In this document: in pieces, positions 1 through 9,082 of the stretch
How the letters are laid out: each line of letters opens with the position of its first letter
Position numbering within the stretch: position 1 is the first letter of the stretch
NCBI RefSeq assembly: GCF_001664485.1
Contig: NZ_CP013630.1
Coordinates: 1,677,001-1,741,000 of the forward strand
Origin: Rhizobium sp. N324
Lineage (GTDB): Bacteria; Pseudomonadota; Alphaproteobacteria; Rhizobiales; Rhizobiaceae
DNA: 64,000 bases
Direction of reading: 5' to 3'
The notes under the pieces: model-generated
Databases searched by the model: none
What the model was told of the DNA's origin: nothing
Seen by the model: the letters and a program-made list of their open reading frames with translations, nothing else
Translations under genes and position numbers: made by a program

Positions 1-108
1 ATCGACCGGTTCGCCAACACGGTCCGGATCACCGCATTGGTCGATATTTTTCGGGCGATCGGTGTTTCTACGACAGAAGATGTCATTGGCACCCGGTTGT
101 TGCTCTAA
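1..108 (+). CDS. C-terminal fragment of an unidentified protein
   Basis: An open frame enters from the left edge in frame 1 and stops at a TAA at 106-108, giving the last 35 residues of a protein that ends in the residues TTEDVIGTRLLL. Codon use looks like ordinary coding sequence. The fragment is too short to assign to a family. It could also be a chance open frame, because the start lies outside the window. Confidence 0.35.
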   Translation: MDRFANTVRITALVDIFRAIGVSTTEDVIGTRLLL

Positions 109-451
109 TTAGTTCGGAGCATGTACCTAATTCGATGGCGATATCGGCTGGTAACCATCGCGAAAAGAAGCGAGAGGTCAAACTCTCATGATCTTGTCCC
201 AAATTCAGTACATCGAAGTCGATGGTTTGTCTATGCCATTGACAAATAGGGGGCTGGCTGTAGGCTGAGACCAACGTGCAATGAGATGCGCGATGAAATA
301 AAGAGGGGTCGGACAAGTATGCATCATACATATTGTCTGTGTAGCCGCGCGCTCGCCAAGGTCGTCCTAGTCGCGGCCGGCTGGGACTTATCTCGCTATT
401 TTCGCTTTGACGTCTCGCCGTCCCGTTAACTTGGCTGCCGGGGATCTGCCG
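109..451. other. Intergenic stretch, no gene recognised
   Basis: No convincing gene is seen. A short minus-strand open frame at 83-331 has no recognisable domain, and its composition is less GC-rich than the genes around it. The stretch should contain the promoter of the glycosidase gene downstream, but I could not pick a clear -35/-10 pair. Confidence 0.4.
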
Positions 452-2209
452 ATGCTAAAGCCCTTGATTGATGGACAGCTCTTCACGGAAGAAGGCGTTT
501 TACTGCCTGTCATGGCGCCACGCCTTCAGGCGGATGTTCACCCTGATGGATATGCCGATCTTGCCTTATGGGGGGCGGGCAGCCTCGGCCGTGTAAGATT
601 TTCCGCGGTCAGCGAGCCTTATACCTATGCCCCCAACCGGATCCTGTCGGAACAAGGCGGCGTCTTCGTTGCGCAGTCGCTGCCCGTGATGGTGATCCGC
701 GGCGTGAGACTTCAGGGCGTCTATCCAGCCCGCCGCTGCGCGTGGTGGCATGAGCCAGGTGGGGAAGGCGCAAGGGCGAGGGTCACCCGGAAGCATCACC
801 GGCAGACGTTCGAAATGGGCTGGGGTGTCCTCATTGTGGAGGCTCTGGCTTCCGATTTGCGGATTGCCGTCGGCGCGTCGAGAGACGAAGCCGAGAAGGC
901 GCTAAGCCTCACCAGCGAAGCCATCATTGCCGAAGCCGCTGAATATGCGGCTCGTTGTGACATGGCGCCAGCCGCCGACCCGTTGATGCGCAGCATGGTC
1001 AGCCAGGGGACGCACGCCGCCCTTTCCAGCATCAGGCGCGACGAAAACGGCGCCTTCGCCGGACTTGCCGCCGGGCAGGCCTATAGCGCTCCGGCGCGCA
1101 CCTATTACCGCGATGGCTATTGGACGATGCAGCCTCTTTTGACGCTTGCGCCGGAGGCGGTGCGCGACGAGATCCGGCTGCTTGCGAAAGGCGTGCAGCC
1201 GGATGGAGAAACCCCAAGCGGCGTGATCTTGACGGGACCGGCGCAGTCAGAAGCCTGGCAGCGCTTTGTCGCAGACAGCAAGGCCAATCCCAAAACCCAC
1301 AAAAGGGCGGTTCCGGAATATCACAACCGCCCGCAGGACTGGTGGAGCGACCACTTCGACAGTCCGCTTTTCTTCATCCTGTTCATCGACGACTATGTCA
1401 GGGCCACGAAGGACCTCGCCGAGGCGCAGCTGCACTGGCCGATCGTCCGGGCAATCGTCGACCGCTATCTCAGCCTGGCCGGCCCCGACAGCGTCCTGCC
1501 GGTAAAGCCACGTAACGATCGGGATTGGGCCGACAACGTCTATCGCGAGGGCCTTGTCTCCTATGATCTCGGCCTTTTCGTCGGCGCCATGGATGCGGTG
1601 GCAAGGCTTGGCGAGGGGCACGATCCGGCTCTTGCCGAACGCGCGGGCAGGATCGCAGATCTGGCCCGCCAGGAAATCGAGGCCAAACTCTTCGTCCCGG
1701 CAACGGGAGGATATCTCGACTATGGAACGCCTGGCGTATTCGTCGAGGATCATCTGGCGCTCGACAGCCTGACCTTGTCGCGGTTTGGTGCGATTTCACG
1801 GCCGAAGGCTATTGGCTTGCTGAGAGCGTTTGAAACCAAGCTGGAAACGCGCAACAATCAGCAACAGCCCTATGGCAGCTGGGGTGTCATGTGCGCCTAT
1901 CCGCCCTTCAAGCGGCCAGGCGATCTGCGATCCAAGACCGCGTTTCCCTACCGTTACCATAATGGTTCGGACTGGCCCTATTGGGATGGCGCCTATGCCG
2001 AAGAGCGCCTTCGCCACGGACTTGGAGGTGCACGCTACGCGCTGACACGCTGGTGGGAAACCTGCCTGGAGAACGGCTGGATGGGTGCGGTGGAATATTT
2101 CTCGCCGCCCTATGGGCGCGGCTCCCTGCTGCAAGGCTGGAGCGGCATGTCGGCGGCGGTCGTTTTGAAATATGGGCTTGACGCCGCAAATGCGGAGCCA
2201 ATCTCATGA
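452..2209 (+). CDS. Six-hairpin glycosidase (GH63/GH37-like, MGH1 type)
   Basis: A protein of about 585 residues with no signal peptide, so probably cytoplasmic. The C-terminal two thirds look like an (alpha/alpha)6 glycosidase barrel of the trehalase/glucosidase-I superfamily. Visible motifs are YYRDGYW near residue 220, NDRDWADNVYREG near 360 and NGSDWPYWDGAYAEE near 505, whose Asp/Glu residues are the likely catalytic candidates. I chose the ATG at 452 because a GGGGA sits 7 bases upstream; an in-frame TTG at 407 would add 15 residues but has no ribosome site. It lies just upstream of a sugar ABC importer, separated by an opposite-strand GNAT gene, which suggests it could process an imported oligosaccharide. 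That substrate link is inference. Confidence 0.75.
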   Translation: MLKPLIDGQLFTEEGVLLPVMAPRLQADVHPDGYADLALWGAGSLGRVRFSAVSEPYTYAPNRILSEQGGVFVAQSLPVMVIRGVRLQGVYPARRCAWWHEPGGEGARARVTRKHHRQTFEMGWGVLIVEALASDLRIAVGASRDEAEKALSLTSEAIIAEAAEYAARCDMAPAADPLMRSMVSQGTHAALSSIRRDENGAFAGLAAGQAYSAPARTYYRDGYWTMQPLLTLAPEAVRDEIRLLAKGVQPDGETPSGVILTGPAQSEAWQRFVADSKANPKTHKRAVPEYHNRPQDWWSDHFDSPLFFILFIDDYVRATKDLAEAQLHWPIVRAIVDRYLSLAGPDSVLPVKPRNDRDWADNVYREGLVSYDLGLFVGAMDAVARLGEGHDPALAERAGRIADLARQEIEAKLFVPATGGYLDYGTPGVFVEDHLALDSLTLSRFGAISRPKAIGLLRAFETKLETRNNQQQPYGSWGVMCAYPPFKRPGDLRSKTAFPYRYHNGSDWPYWDGAYAEERLRHGLGGARYALTRWWETCLENGWMGAVEYFSPPYGRGSLLQGWSGMSAAVVLKYGLDAANAEPIS

Positions 2210-2229
2210 GCAGAATGGCACCGTCGGTT

Positions 2230-2844
2230 CTAGCCGGGGACCTTATCGATCCGCATGGCGAAGGCGACGGAGCCGTCCCGTTCGAGTTCGGCAAAGCCAA
2301 GGTGACGGTAAAAACCTCTGGCCCGTTCATTGTTTGGATCGACACCGAGATGCACAGCTGCGACCCCGTGATTGCGAAGCGCTTCGAGCTCGGTGCTGAT
2401 CATCCGGCGGCCCCAGCCGCCTGCCTGAAGTCCGGGAAGAATGTTGATGTGAAGATGCGCCGGGTAATCGTCCTGAAGCCACGTCGTTCCGCTGCGCGGA
2501 TTTTGAATTCGTTCGATCACGTCGGCGTCGCGCGCACGGCTGGGCGTCAGCCCGGCGATCTCTCGGCGGACGAACGGCCACCAGTTTACCTCAAGGTCTT
2601 TGTCGAACCCGCCGGTATCGGGCACCCCGACGACGTAGCCGACCGGCCGGTCGCCCTGAACGAGAACAAAGGCAAAGTCCCTGGCGAATTTGAGATAGGG
2701 TACCGACCAGATGTAACCGGGCAGATGCGGGTCGCTGTAAAGCGCGCTGGCATCCTCGCCGCCGTTGGCGGTTTTCAGGCAGATGTCGAAAAGAGCGTCA
2801 CTATCGGCCTCGATCGCCGGGCGGATGAAGCAGTTGCTGTCCAT
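2230..2844 (-). CDS. GNAT-family N-acetyltransferase
   Basis: A 204-residue acetyl-CoA-dependent acyltransferase. The C-terminal half has the GNAT core: LGVDPNNERARGFYRHLGF (about residues 165-185) is the typical beta-4/alpha-4 signature that ends the fold. The N-terminal part, with ALYSDPHLPGYIWSVPY and WWPFVRREI, resembles bacterial GNATs related to the acetyltransferase-like domain of O-GlcNAcase; that relation is from memory of the family. The start at 2844 was chosen because AGGAGG lies 10 bases upstream; upstream in-frame codons lack such a site. It converges on the glycosidase gene with a 20-bp gap. The substrate is unknown. Confidence 0.8.
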   Translation of the reverse strand: MDSNCFIRPAIEADSDALFDICLKTANGGEDASALYSDPHLPGYIWSVPYLKFARDFAFVLVQGDRPVGYVVGVPDTGGFDKDLEVNWWPFVRREIAGLTPSRARDADVIERIQNPRSGTTWLQDDYPAHLHINILPGLQAGGWGRRMISTELEALRNHGVAAVHLGVDPNNERARGFYRHLGFAELERDGSVAFAMRIDKVPG

Positions 2845-3021
2845 CGCTTTGCCACCTCCTGCGTGGCGCTTTGTCATTCTGGATCGCGAGAGGGGCTGAT
2901 GCATTGACGATTACCCCAGATTCGCCAGCCAGGCAAAGCTCTGGGGGAAGAAAACGTTCGGCCGGCGCCAGGCGCGAGGTCCGGACGGGGAGTGGAGAAT
3001 AAACCAAATGAGGTGGAGCAG

Positions 3022-4356
3022 ATGAACAGAACCGTGAAATCGATCAGCATACTGCCGGCATACCGATTGAAAGCAGCTGTCGCGCTTGCCGGCGCGGCGC
3101 TTGTCAGTTTCGGCCTTTCCGCCGCCCGCGCCGACGATCTGGCCGTATGGGACGACCAAACCTTTGAGGGCCAGAGCGCGGTCATCGAGCAACTGAACAA
3201 GGAGTTCGAAGCCGCACATCCCGGTGTCACGATCAAACGCACCGCCCGAACCTTCGATGACATGAAGCTGACGCTGAAGCTTGCGGTTTCGGCAGGCGAT
3301 GGCCCCGTCATCACCAAGGTCAACCAGGGCGCCGGCGACATGGGCGCGATGGTCAAGGAAGGATTGCTCCTGCCGGTTGACGAGTACATCAAGAAATACG
3401 GCTGGGATAAGCGGCAGTCGGATTCCGTGCTGGCCAGAGACCGCTGGGAGGGGACGAAATTCGGGGTCGGCAAGACCTACGGCATATCGGGTCTCGGTGA
3501 GATCGTCGGCCTTTACTACAATAAGAAGATCCTCGACGAGGCGGGCGTGGCGCTGCCGAAGACCTTCGAGGAGCTTTTGGCGGATCTCGACAAGCTCAAG
3601 GAAAAAGGCGTCGCGCCCTTCATGATGGGCTCGGCCAAGCAGCATCTCGCCCTGCACATGATCGGCGCCATCGATCAGGCCCATATCGACGCGGCCAATC
3701 GCGCCGAGCTTGACGACCTGATTTACGGCAAAGGCGGCTCCTGGAACACCAAGGGGAATATCGAATCGGCCAAGCTCGTGCAGAAATGGGCGCAGGGCGG
3801 CTATTTTTATCCCGGCTTCGAGGGCATCTCGGGTGACGACGCCGTCCAGCTGTTCATATCCGGGCAGGGCGCATTCCTGATCTCCGGGACCTGGTATTTC
3901 GGCGACATGCAAAACAATCCGGATATCGGCTTCATGGCCATTCCTGCTCCGAAGGGCGTTTCCAAGCCGATGAGCGTCGGCGGCGTCGATCTTGCCTGGG
4001 CGATAACCAGCCTTGCCAAAGACAAGGCGAAGCAGGACCTGGCCGGCGAGTACATCGACTATATGGTGTCTGAAAAGGCCGCTGAAAGCTGGGCCGCGGC
4101 AGGCTATCTTCCGGCAACATCGCTCCCGGCGGATGCAAAGCCGAAGCTCACGCCGCTCCTGACCGCTGGTATCGAGATGTGGAAGACGCTCAACGCCAAC
4201 GATGCGCTCGGCCACTACCCCGATTGGTCGAGCCCGACGATGCTGAAGACAATCGACGACAACACGCCGCTTCTCTTGTCCGGCAAGATCACCCCCGAAG
4301 CCTTTGTCGATGCCATGGACAAGGACTATCAGGCCTATTTGAAGGATAAGAAATAA
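3022..4356 (+). CDS. Sugar ABC transporter, periplasmic binding protein (CUT1)
   Basis: A 444-residue extracellular solute-binding protein of the family-1 type used by CUT1 sugar importers. The N-terminus has a basic region and a hydrophobic stretch ending in SAARA before DDL, a signal-peptidase I site after about residue 37. The body has the usual features, for example KRTARTFDDMKLTLK and the late GGVDLAWAI segment. I used ATG 3022 with AGGTGGAG just upstream; a GTG at 2992 is in frame but less likely. It is followed by two permease genes, with a strong hairpin between this gene and the first permease. The sugar cannot be deduced; the adjacent glycosidase suggests an oligosaccharide. Confidence 0.9.
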   Translation: MNRTVKSISILPAYRLKAAVALAGAALVSFGLSAARADDLAVWDDQTFEGQSAVIEQLNKEFEAAHPGVTIKRTARTFDDMKLTLKLAVSAGDGPVITKVNQGAGDMGAMVKEGLLLPVDEYIKKYGWDKRQSDSVLARDRWEGTKFGVGKTYGISGLGEIVGLYYNKKILDEAGVALPKTFEELLADLDKLKEKGVAPFMMGSAKQHLALHMIGAIDQAHIDAANRAELDDLIYGKGGSWNTKGNIESAKLVQKWAQGGYFYPGFEGISGDDAVQLFISGQGAFLISGTWYFGDMQNNPDIGFMAIPAPKGVSKPMSVGGVDLAWAITSLAKDKAKQDLAGEYIDYMVSEKAAESWAAAGYLPATSLPADAKPKLTPLLTAGIEMWKTLNANDALGHYPDWSSPTMLKTIDDNTPLLLSGKITPEAFVDAMDKDYQAYLKDKK

Positions 4357-4364
4357 GGGAGTGC

Positions 4365-4404
4365 GGACGCCGGTCGCGCCCTCCGGGCGGCTCGACCGGC
4401 GTCC
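4365..4404 (+). terminator. Strong nested hairpin between binding-protein and permease genes
   Basis: GGACGCCGGTCG at 4365-4376 pairs perfectly with CGACCGGCGTCC at 4393-4404, and an inner CGCCC/GGGCG stem sits within the loop. There is no U-run after it, so it is probably not a full terminator. In such operons a hairpin here typically protects the 3' end of the binding-protein message and lowers permease expression; that role is inferred from position. Confidence 0.65.
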
Positions 4405-4481
4405 TGTTCCTCACGCTGAAATGAGCGTTGCGAGCCTACGGCTTACTGCGCGATGACCCGAGATTTGGCAGGGAGTACTGG

Positions 4482-5375
4482 ATGAAACGCTCCGCACTGG
4501 ATGGAACGCAACAGACCAATTTCATCTATTTATTGCCTGGATTGCTGCTCTATGGGGCGTTTGTCTTTGGGCCGATCGTCGCGGCTTTGGGTTTGAGCCT
4601 GACCAGTTGGGACGGCCTGACCATGCCCAGATGGGTTGGGCTCGGCAATTACGCCGATCTCTTTTCCGACAGCCGTTTTTACATTGCCTTGCGCAACAAC
4701 GCCGAGCTCATGATCTTCTACTGCGTTCTGCCGCTCGTGCTCGGTATAACGCTTGCCGCCTGCGTGTGGAATTTGAAGCAGCGCGAGCAACTCGCCCTCA
4801 GAACCTTCCTGTTCCTGCCTTACATCATGCCGACTGCCGTGTTGGGCATCATCTGGGCATGGCTCTACAATCCTGCATTCGGCCCGTTCAATCAGTTTCT
4901 GCGAGCGGTGGGATTGGGCAGGTTCGCATTGCCCTGGCTCGGAGATTTCAATTTTGTGCTTCCTGCGGTCGGGATCGTTGCCACCTGGTATTTCTTCGGT
5001 TTTTGCATGGTGATCTTCCTCACCGGAATCCAGCGCATCGACCCGTCTCTTTTCGACGCCGCCAAGGTCGACGGCGCGTCGCCGCGAAAGACCTTTTTCT
5101 GGATAACGCTGCCGCTTCTCATGCCGGAGATCAGGGTGGTTTTGCTTCTGACGGTCATTGCCTCGATCAAAAGCTTCGACCTGATTTTCACGATGACCCG
5201 CGGTGGACCCGCCAACGCAACGCTGGTGCCGAATATCTACATGTATCAGCTCGGCTTCGAGCTCAATCGCTTCGGCGCCGCAGCCGCCATCGCCATTGTC
5301 GGCGCCTTGCTGACATTCGCAATCAATTTCGCAATTCACCGGCTGGTGGGCTCCAGAAGCAAAGGATTGGCTTGA
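4482..5375 (+). CDS. Sugar ABC transporter permease (first, MalF-like)
   Basis: A 297-residue inner-membrane protein with about six membrane segments, the MalF-like partner of a CUT1 importer. The cytoplasmic EAA loop that docks on the ATPase is visible at about residues 192-212 (DAAKVDGAS followed by LPLLMPE). The start at ATG 4482 has AGGGAG 6 bases upstream; an upstream in-frame start at 4428 has no such site. The stop codon overlaps the ATG of the next permease by one base (TGATG), so the two are translationally coupled. Confidence 0.92.
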   Translation: MKRSALDGTQQTNFIYLLPGLLLYGAFVFGPIVAALGLSLTSWDGLTMPRWVGLGNYADLFSDSRFYIALRNNAELMIFYCVLPLVLGITLAACVWNLKQREQLALRTFLFLPYIMPTAVLGIIWAWLYNPAFGPFNQFLRAVGLGRFALPWLGDFNFVLPAVGIVATWYFFGFCMVIFLTGIQRIDPSLFDAAKVDGASPRKTFFWITLPLLMPEIRVVLLLTVIASIKSFDLIFTMTRGGPANATLVPNIYMYQLGFELNRFGAAAAIAIVGALLTFAINFAIHRLVGSRSKGLA

Positions 5376-6205
5376 TGAGCCGTTCGTCCAATATTCCCGC
5401 CGCGCTGTTCCTTCGCATTGTCCTCTGGCTCCTGGCCTTCGTAACGATCACCCCGTTCCTGCTGCTGTTGCTGACCTCGATAAAGAGCAAGGCCGACGTG
5501 CTGAAAGGCGCATTCGCCCTTCCGGCCTATCCGCATTTCGAAAATTACGTCGATGCCTGGAATGCCGGGCACTTCAACATTTACTTCTGGAATTCGATCG
5601 TCGTCGTCATACCCGTCGTTGCCGCAAGCGTCTTTCTGGGCCTGCTGACCGGTTTTGCCTTCGCCTACCTGTCGTTTCCGCTGCGGCGCACGCTGTTCGC
5701 GATCCTGACGCTCGGCATGATGGTGCCGGCGGAGGCCTTCATCATCCCGCTTTATTATGAAATGCGCTACCTTGGGCTGATCAATACCTATGCGGCTCTC
5801 ATCATCCCGCAGATCGCGATGTCGATACCCTTCTCCACGATCTTTCTCGCTAGCGCGATGCAGCAATTACCGGAGGAGGTTCTCGAAGCGGCGGTCCTCG
5901 ACGGCGCCGGACGCTTCTATATCCTGCGCAAGATCGTTATTCCGCTGATGATACCGGCAATGTCGACGCTGGCGCTGTTCTTGTTCATCTGGACCTGGAA
6001 CGAGTTTCTCATTCCGTTCATTCTGGTCAATGACGACGCCTATCGGACGCTGCCGCTCGGCATGCTGTTTTTCCAGGGGCGTTATACCGTCAACACGCCG
6101 GTTCTGACCGCCGGCGCGGTGATCGTCATTTTCCCGCTCATTCTGACCTATCTGGTATTCCAGCGGCGGTTCATCGCCGGCTTGACGGCCGGCGCGACGA
6201 AATAG
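5375..6205 (+). CDS. Sugar ABC transporter permease (second, MalG-like)
   Basis: A 276-residue inner-membrane protein with six predicted membrane segments, the MalG-like partner. The EAA motif EEVLEAAVLDGAG is at residues 167-179, with IPLMIP following at 189-194. It starts within the stop codon of the preceding permease. No ATP-binding protein gene follows: the next gene is on the opposite strand 15 bp downstream. The importer must therefore borrow an ATPase encoded elsewhere, as known for shared MsiK/UgpC-type ATPases; the sharing here is inference. Confidence 0.92.
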   Translation: MSRSSNIPAALFLRIVLWLLAFVTITPFLLLLLTSIKSKADVLKGAFALPAYPHFENYVDAWNAGHFNIYFWNSIVVVIPVVAASVFLGLLTGFAFAYLSFPLRRTLFAILTLGMMVPAEAFIIPLYYEMRYLGLINTYAALIIPQIAMSIPFSTIFLASAMQQLPEEVLEAAVLDGAGRFYILRKIVIPLMIPAMSTLALFLFIWTWNEFLIPFILVNDDAYRTLPLGMLFFQGRYTVNTPVLTAGAVIVIFPLILTYLVFQRRFIAGLTAGATK

Positions 6206-6220
6206 CACGACGACAGAGCC

Positions 6221-7465
6221 TTACGGCGTGCGCCCGAGCCGTCTTTGACGCTTGTGGCGCACCTCGAGCGCGGCGCACCCCCAGACAGTGCCGAGCAGCA
6301 GATAGACATGGCGCCAGTGATCGATATCGATGACGTTGCCGATGGTGGCGTGGCCGAGAACCGAGATCCAGGCGATCATCAGGAAGGGCTGCCACGGCCG
6401 GTCGAGCAGCAGGTATCGGAAGCCGAGCGCCAGCGTCCAGACAAGCATGCCGACATAGGTGACGAAGCCGAGCCAGCCATAGGTGGTCAGTGATTTCAGC
6501 CAGATATTGTGCTCGTCCTCGGGAAACATCGTGCCGAACACCAATGGCCCGATGCCGAGCGGCCGCTCCATCATCATGGTGAAGCCGATCCGGTGACGCT
6601 CGAAGCGGCCGAGATGCTCGCCGTCATATTGCTGCACCAGCTGGGCGCGCGCCGAAAACAGTTCGGCGACTTTCGGGATCTGCAGCGCCACCAGCAGTGA
6701 GCCGACCAGCATGATGATCGCCGCCAGCGACAGGACCAGCACCCTGAGGCGAAAGGCGCCGCTACGCTCCTTGAGCAGCATGATGAAGATCAGGAGCGCC
6801 ACGCCGAGCGCGAAGAGCCCCCAGGCGGCGCGGGAAAAAGACAGGAAGATGCCGAGCGCAAGCACCAGCAGGGCGACAGCCTTCAGCGGCGATCTTTTCA
6901 GGTCGCCGACCAGGATGCCGTGGACGAGATAGAGCGACGGCGGCACCAGGAACGGGCCGAAGACGTTCGGGTCCTGAAAGGCGCCCTTGGCGCGGTCATA
7001 GAGCGTGAAGATCTCCGCGCCGGGAAAGGCGTGGAAATAACCGAGTATGCCGAGCGCGGAGGTGGCGACGGCGGCGAAGGTCCAGGCGTTGAAGATCAGC
7101 GGCAGCCGCTTGTGGCTGTCCTCGATAATCGCCGCGTAGAAGACCGCCGTCAGCGCCAGGAAGGTCGAGACCGCGATATACATCGGCCCGGTCGCCAGAT
7201 CCTTCATCTGCGTCAGCGATAGCATGCCGCCGATGTTGAAGGTGAGCAGCAGCGCAAGCAGCGGTGCCACGCCGCGCGAAATCCTGAGACCCAGGATGAA
7301 CCAGAGGCCGATCAGCCCGGCCATCCAGAGTTCGTAGGGCGCCGGCTCGTCGATCACGAAACCGGAGAGGAAAACGCCGAAGGCGACGAAGGCCGAGCCG
7401 ATCAGGCGCAGCGTCATCCGCTGCGGCTGGGCGACACGGGGATATGTCGCCTCGATCGCGCTCAA
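6221..7465 (-). CDS. O-antigen ligase/polymerase family membrane protein (Wzy-like)
   Basis: A 414-residue protein with 10-12 hydrophobic segments. The large periplasmic loop near residues 280-330 contains RFERHRIGF and GPLVFGTMFPEDEHNIWL, the usual Wzy_C pattern with conserved Arg, Glu and His (DEHNIWL). Members polymerise or ligate lipid-linked oligosaccharides at the periplasmic face of the inner membrane. The reading frame begins with a TTG at 7463-7465 that overlaps the TGA of the upstream glycosylphosphotransferase, implying coupled translation; an internal ATG at 7417 is the alternative. Last gene of the minus-strand polysaccharide operon. Confidence 0.82.
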   Translation of the reverse strand: MSAIEATYPRVAQPQRMTLRLIGSAFVAFGVFLSGFVIDEPAPYELWMAGLIGLWFILGLRISRGVAPLLALLLTFNIGGMLSLTQMKDLATGPMYIAVSTFLALTAVFYAAIIEDSHKRLPLIFNAWTFAAVATSALGILGYFHAFPGAEIFTLYDRAKGAFQDPNVFGPFLVPPSLYLVHGILVGDLKRSPLKAVALLVLALGIFLSFSRAAWGLFALGVALLIFIMLLKERSGAFRLRVLVLSLAAIIMLVGSLLVALQIPKVAELFSARAQLVQQYDGEHLGRFERHRIGFTMMMERPLGIGPLVFGTMFPEDEHNIWLKSLTTYGWLGFVTYVGMLVWTLALGFRYLLLDRPWQPFLMIAWISVLGHATIGNVIDIDHWRHVYLLLGTVWGCAALEVRHKRQRRLGRTP

Positions 7466-9027
7466 TAGGCGTTTTCCGTGTTGAGCAGCCGGATCGGTGT
7501 CAGGAACAGGATCTTGAGATCGAACCAGAGCGACCAGTTCTCGATGTAATAGAGGTCGTAGGCGGTGCGGAACTTGATCTTCTCGTCATTGTCCACTTCG
7601 CCGCGCCAGCCGTTTATCTGCGCCCAACCGGTGACGCCGGGCTTGACGCGGTGGCGGGCGAAATAACCCTCGACGACATCGCCGAAGGCGCGGTCGCGGG
7701 CCTGGGCGAGAACGGCATGCGGGCGCGGGCCGACCAGCGAGAGCTCGCCCCGCAGCACGTTGAAAAGCTGGGGCAGTTCGTCGATCGAGGTTTTGCGGAT
7801 GAAGCGGCCGACGCGGGTGACGCGCGGATCGCCCTTGGTCACCGCGGCCTTGCCCGTGGGGTCGGCCATGTTGGTGTACATCGAGCGGAACTTGAAGACG
7901 TTGATGATTTCGTTGTTGAAGCCGTGGCGCTTCTGCATGAAGAAAACAGGGCCTTCGGAGGTCGCCTTGATGGCGATGGCGGTCGCGACCATCAGCGGCC
8001 AGAGCAGCGCCAGGGCGACGAGCGTGAAGAATATGTCGAAGCCGCGCTTGGCGACGGAATCCCAGTCGCGGATCGGCTTCTTGAAAATGTCGAGCATCGG
8101 CACCGAGCCGACATGCGAATAGGCGCGCGGCCGGAAGCGGAGCCGGTTGGCATGGGCGGCAAGGCGGATATCGACCGGCAGCACCCAGAGCTTCTTCAAA
8201 AGGTCGTAGATGCGCGCTTCGGCCGACAGCGGCAGAGCGATGATCAGCATGTCGATGCGCGTCAGCCGCACGAATTCGACCAGTTCGGCCACGGTGCCGA
8301 GTTTGGGATAACCGGCAACCATGATCGGCGAGCGCTTTTCGCCGCGGTCGTCGAAGATGCCGCAGATGCGGATGTCGTTGTCATCCTGCTGTTCGAGGAT
8401 GCGGATCAGCTCCTTGGCCGGCTCGCCGCCGCCGACGATGACGGCGCGGCGCTCCATGATGCCGTTGCGCGCCCAGTTGCGGATGCCGTAGGCGACGAGG
8501 AAACGCTCGGCCGTAAGGAAGAGCGCGCCAGCCGCGAACCAGGGCATATAAGCGTCGACGACCATCGCCCATGTGCTGCCGCGAACGAGAGCGAACAGGC
8601 CGACGGTCAGAAAAAGTGCGATCGTCCACGACGCCAGAATGCGCGGGATCAATCGCAGCTTGGCCCGAAGTGCCGGAATGGTGTAGCTGTCGGCAAGCTG
8701 CAGGCCGATGACTGTCAAGGCCGAGGCAATCGCCGCCATGACCGTCCGCACCAGGGCTGAATCATTGCCGTCGCCGGGCCAGAAATAATGGGCGATCAGG
8801 GCGATCGCGAAGAGCGCCAGGAATTCCAGCAGCCGCAATTGCCCGATGATGATCACGGGCGAATTGGTTCCGTCGCGGAACTGTTCGGCGATCTGCCGGG
8901 CATAGGGATTGATTTCGGTCGGGTCGGACGGTTTTTCCTGACCCGCGTCGCCGCGCGCCTCGATGTCGGAGACCTGCCTGCGCAGAGCTTCCACGTCGAA
9001 TTGATCGCCTTTTTCCAGCTTGTTCAT
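7462..9027 (-). CDS. Polyisoprenyl-phosphate hexose-1-phosphate transferase (WcaJ/HfsE-like)
   Basis: A 521-residue membrane enzyme that starts repeat-unit synthesis by moving a sugar-1-phosphate from a nucleotide sugar to undecaprenyl phosphate. Residues 70-190 contain four membrane segments, then a CoA-binding-like Rossmann region (AVIVGGGEPAKELI). From about residue 325 comes the bacterial sugar transferase domain, starting KRGFDIFFTLVALAL and carrying FKFRSMYTNM and SIDELPQLFNVLRGE followed by LSLVGPRP. This architecture is the full-length PHPT type. The start at 9027 is the first ATG. Upstream of it is the divergent-free 55-bp gap to the glycosyltransferase, on the same strand. Confidence 0.9.
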   Translation of the reverse strand: MNKLEKGDQFDVEALRRQVSDIEARGDAGQEKPSDPTEINPYARQIAEQFRDGTNSPVIIIGQLRLLEFLALFAIALIAHYFWPGDGNDSALVRTVMAAIASALTVIGLQLADSYTIPALRAKLRLIPRILASWTIALFLTVGLFALVRGSTWAMVVDAYMPWFAAGALFLTAERFLVAYGIRNWARNGIMERRAVIVGGGEPAKELIRILEQQDDNDIRICGIFDDRGEKRSPIMVAGYPKLGTVAELVEFVRLTRIDMLIIALPLSAEARIYDLLKKLWVLPVDIRLAAHANRLRFRPRAYSHVGSVPMLDIFKKPIRDWDSVAKRGFDIFFTLVALALLWPLMVATAIAIKATSEGPVFFMQKRHGFNNEIINVFKFRSMYTNMADPTGKAAVTKGDPRVTRVGRFIRKTSIDELPQLFNVLRGELSLVGPRPHAVLAQARDRAFGDVVEGYFARHRVKPGVTGWAQINGWRGEVDNDEKIKFRTAYDLYYIENWSLWFDLKILFLTPIRLLNTENAY

Positions 9028-9082
9028 GGGGCTTTTCGCTCGTTGTCAGCAAGCGAAATACCAGAAAGCCCCTAAGAAATAT

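Noticed and set aside
83..331. Minus-strand open frame of 82 residues at the left edge
   Set aside because: It has no recognisable domain and no ribosome site, and overlaps the tail of the plus-strand frame.
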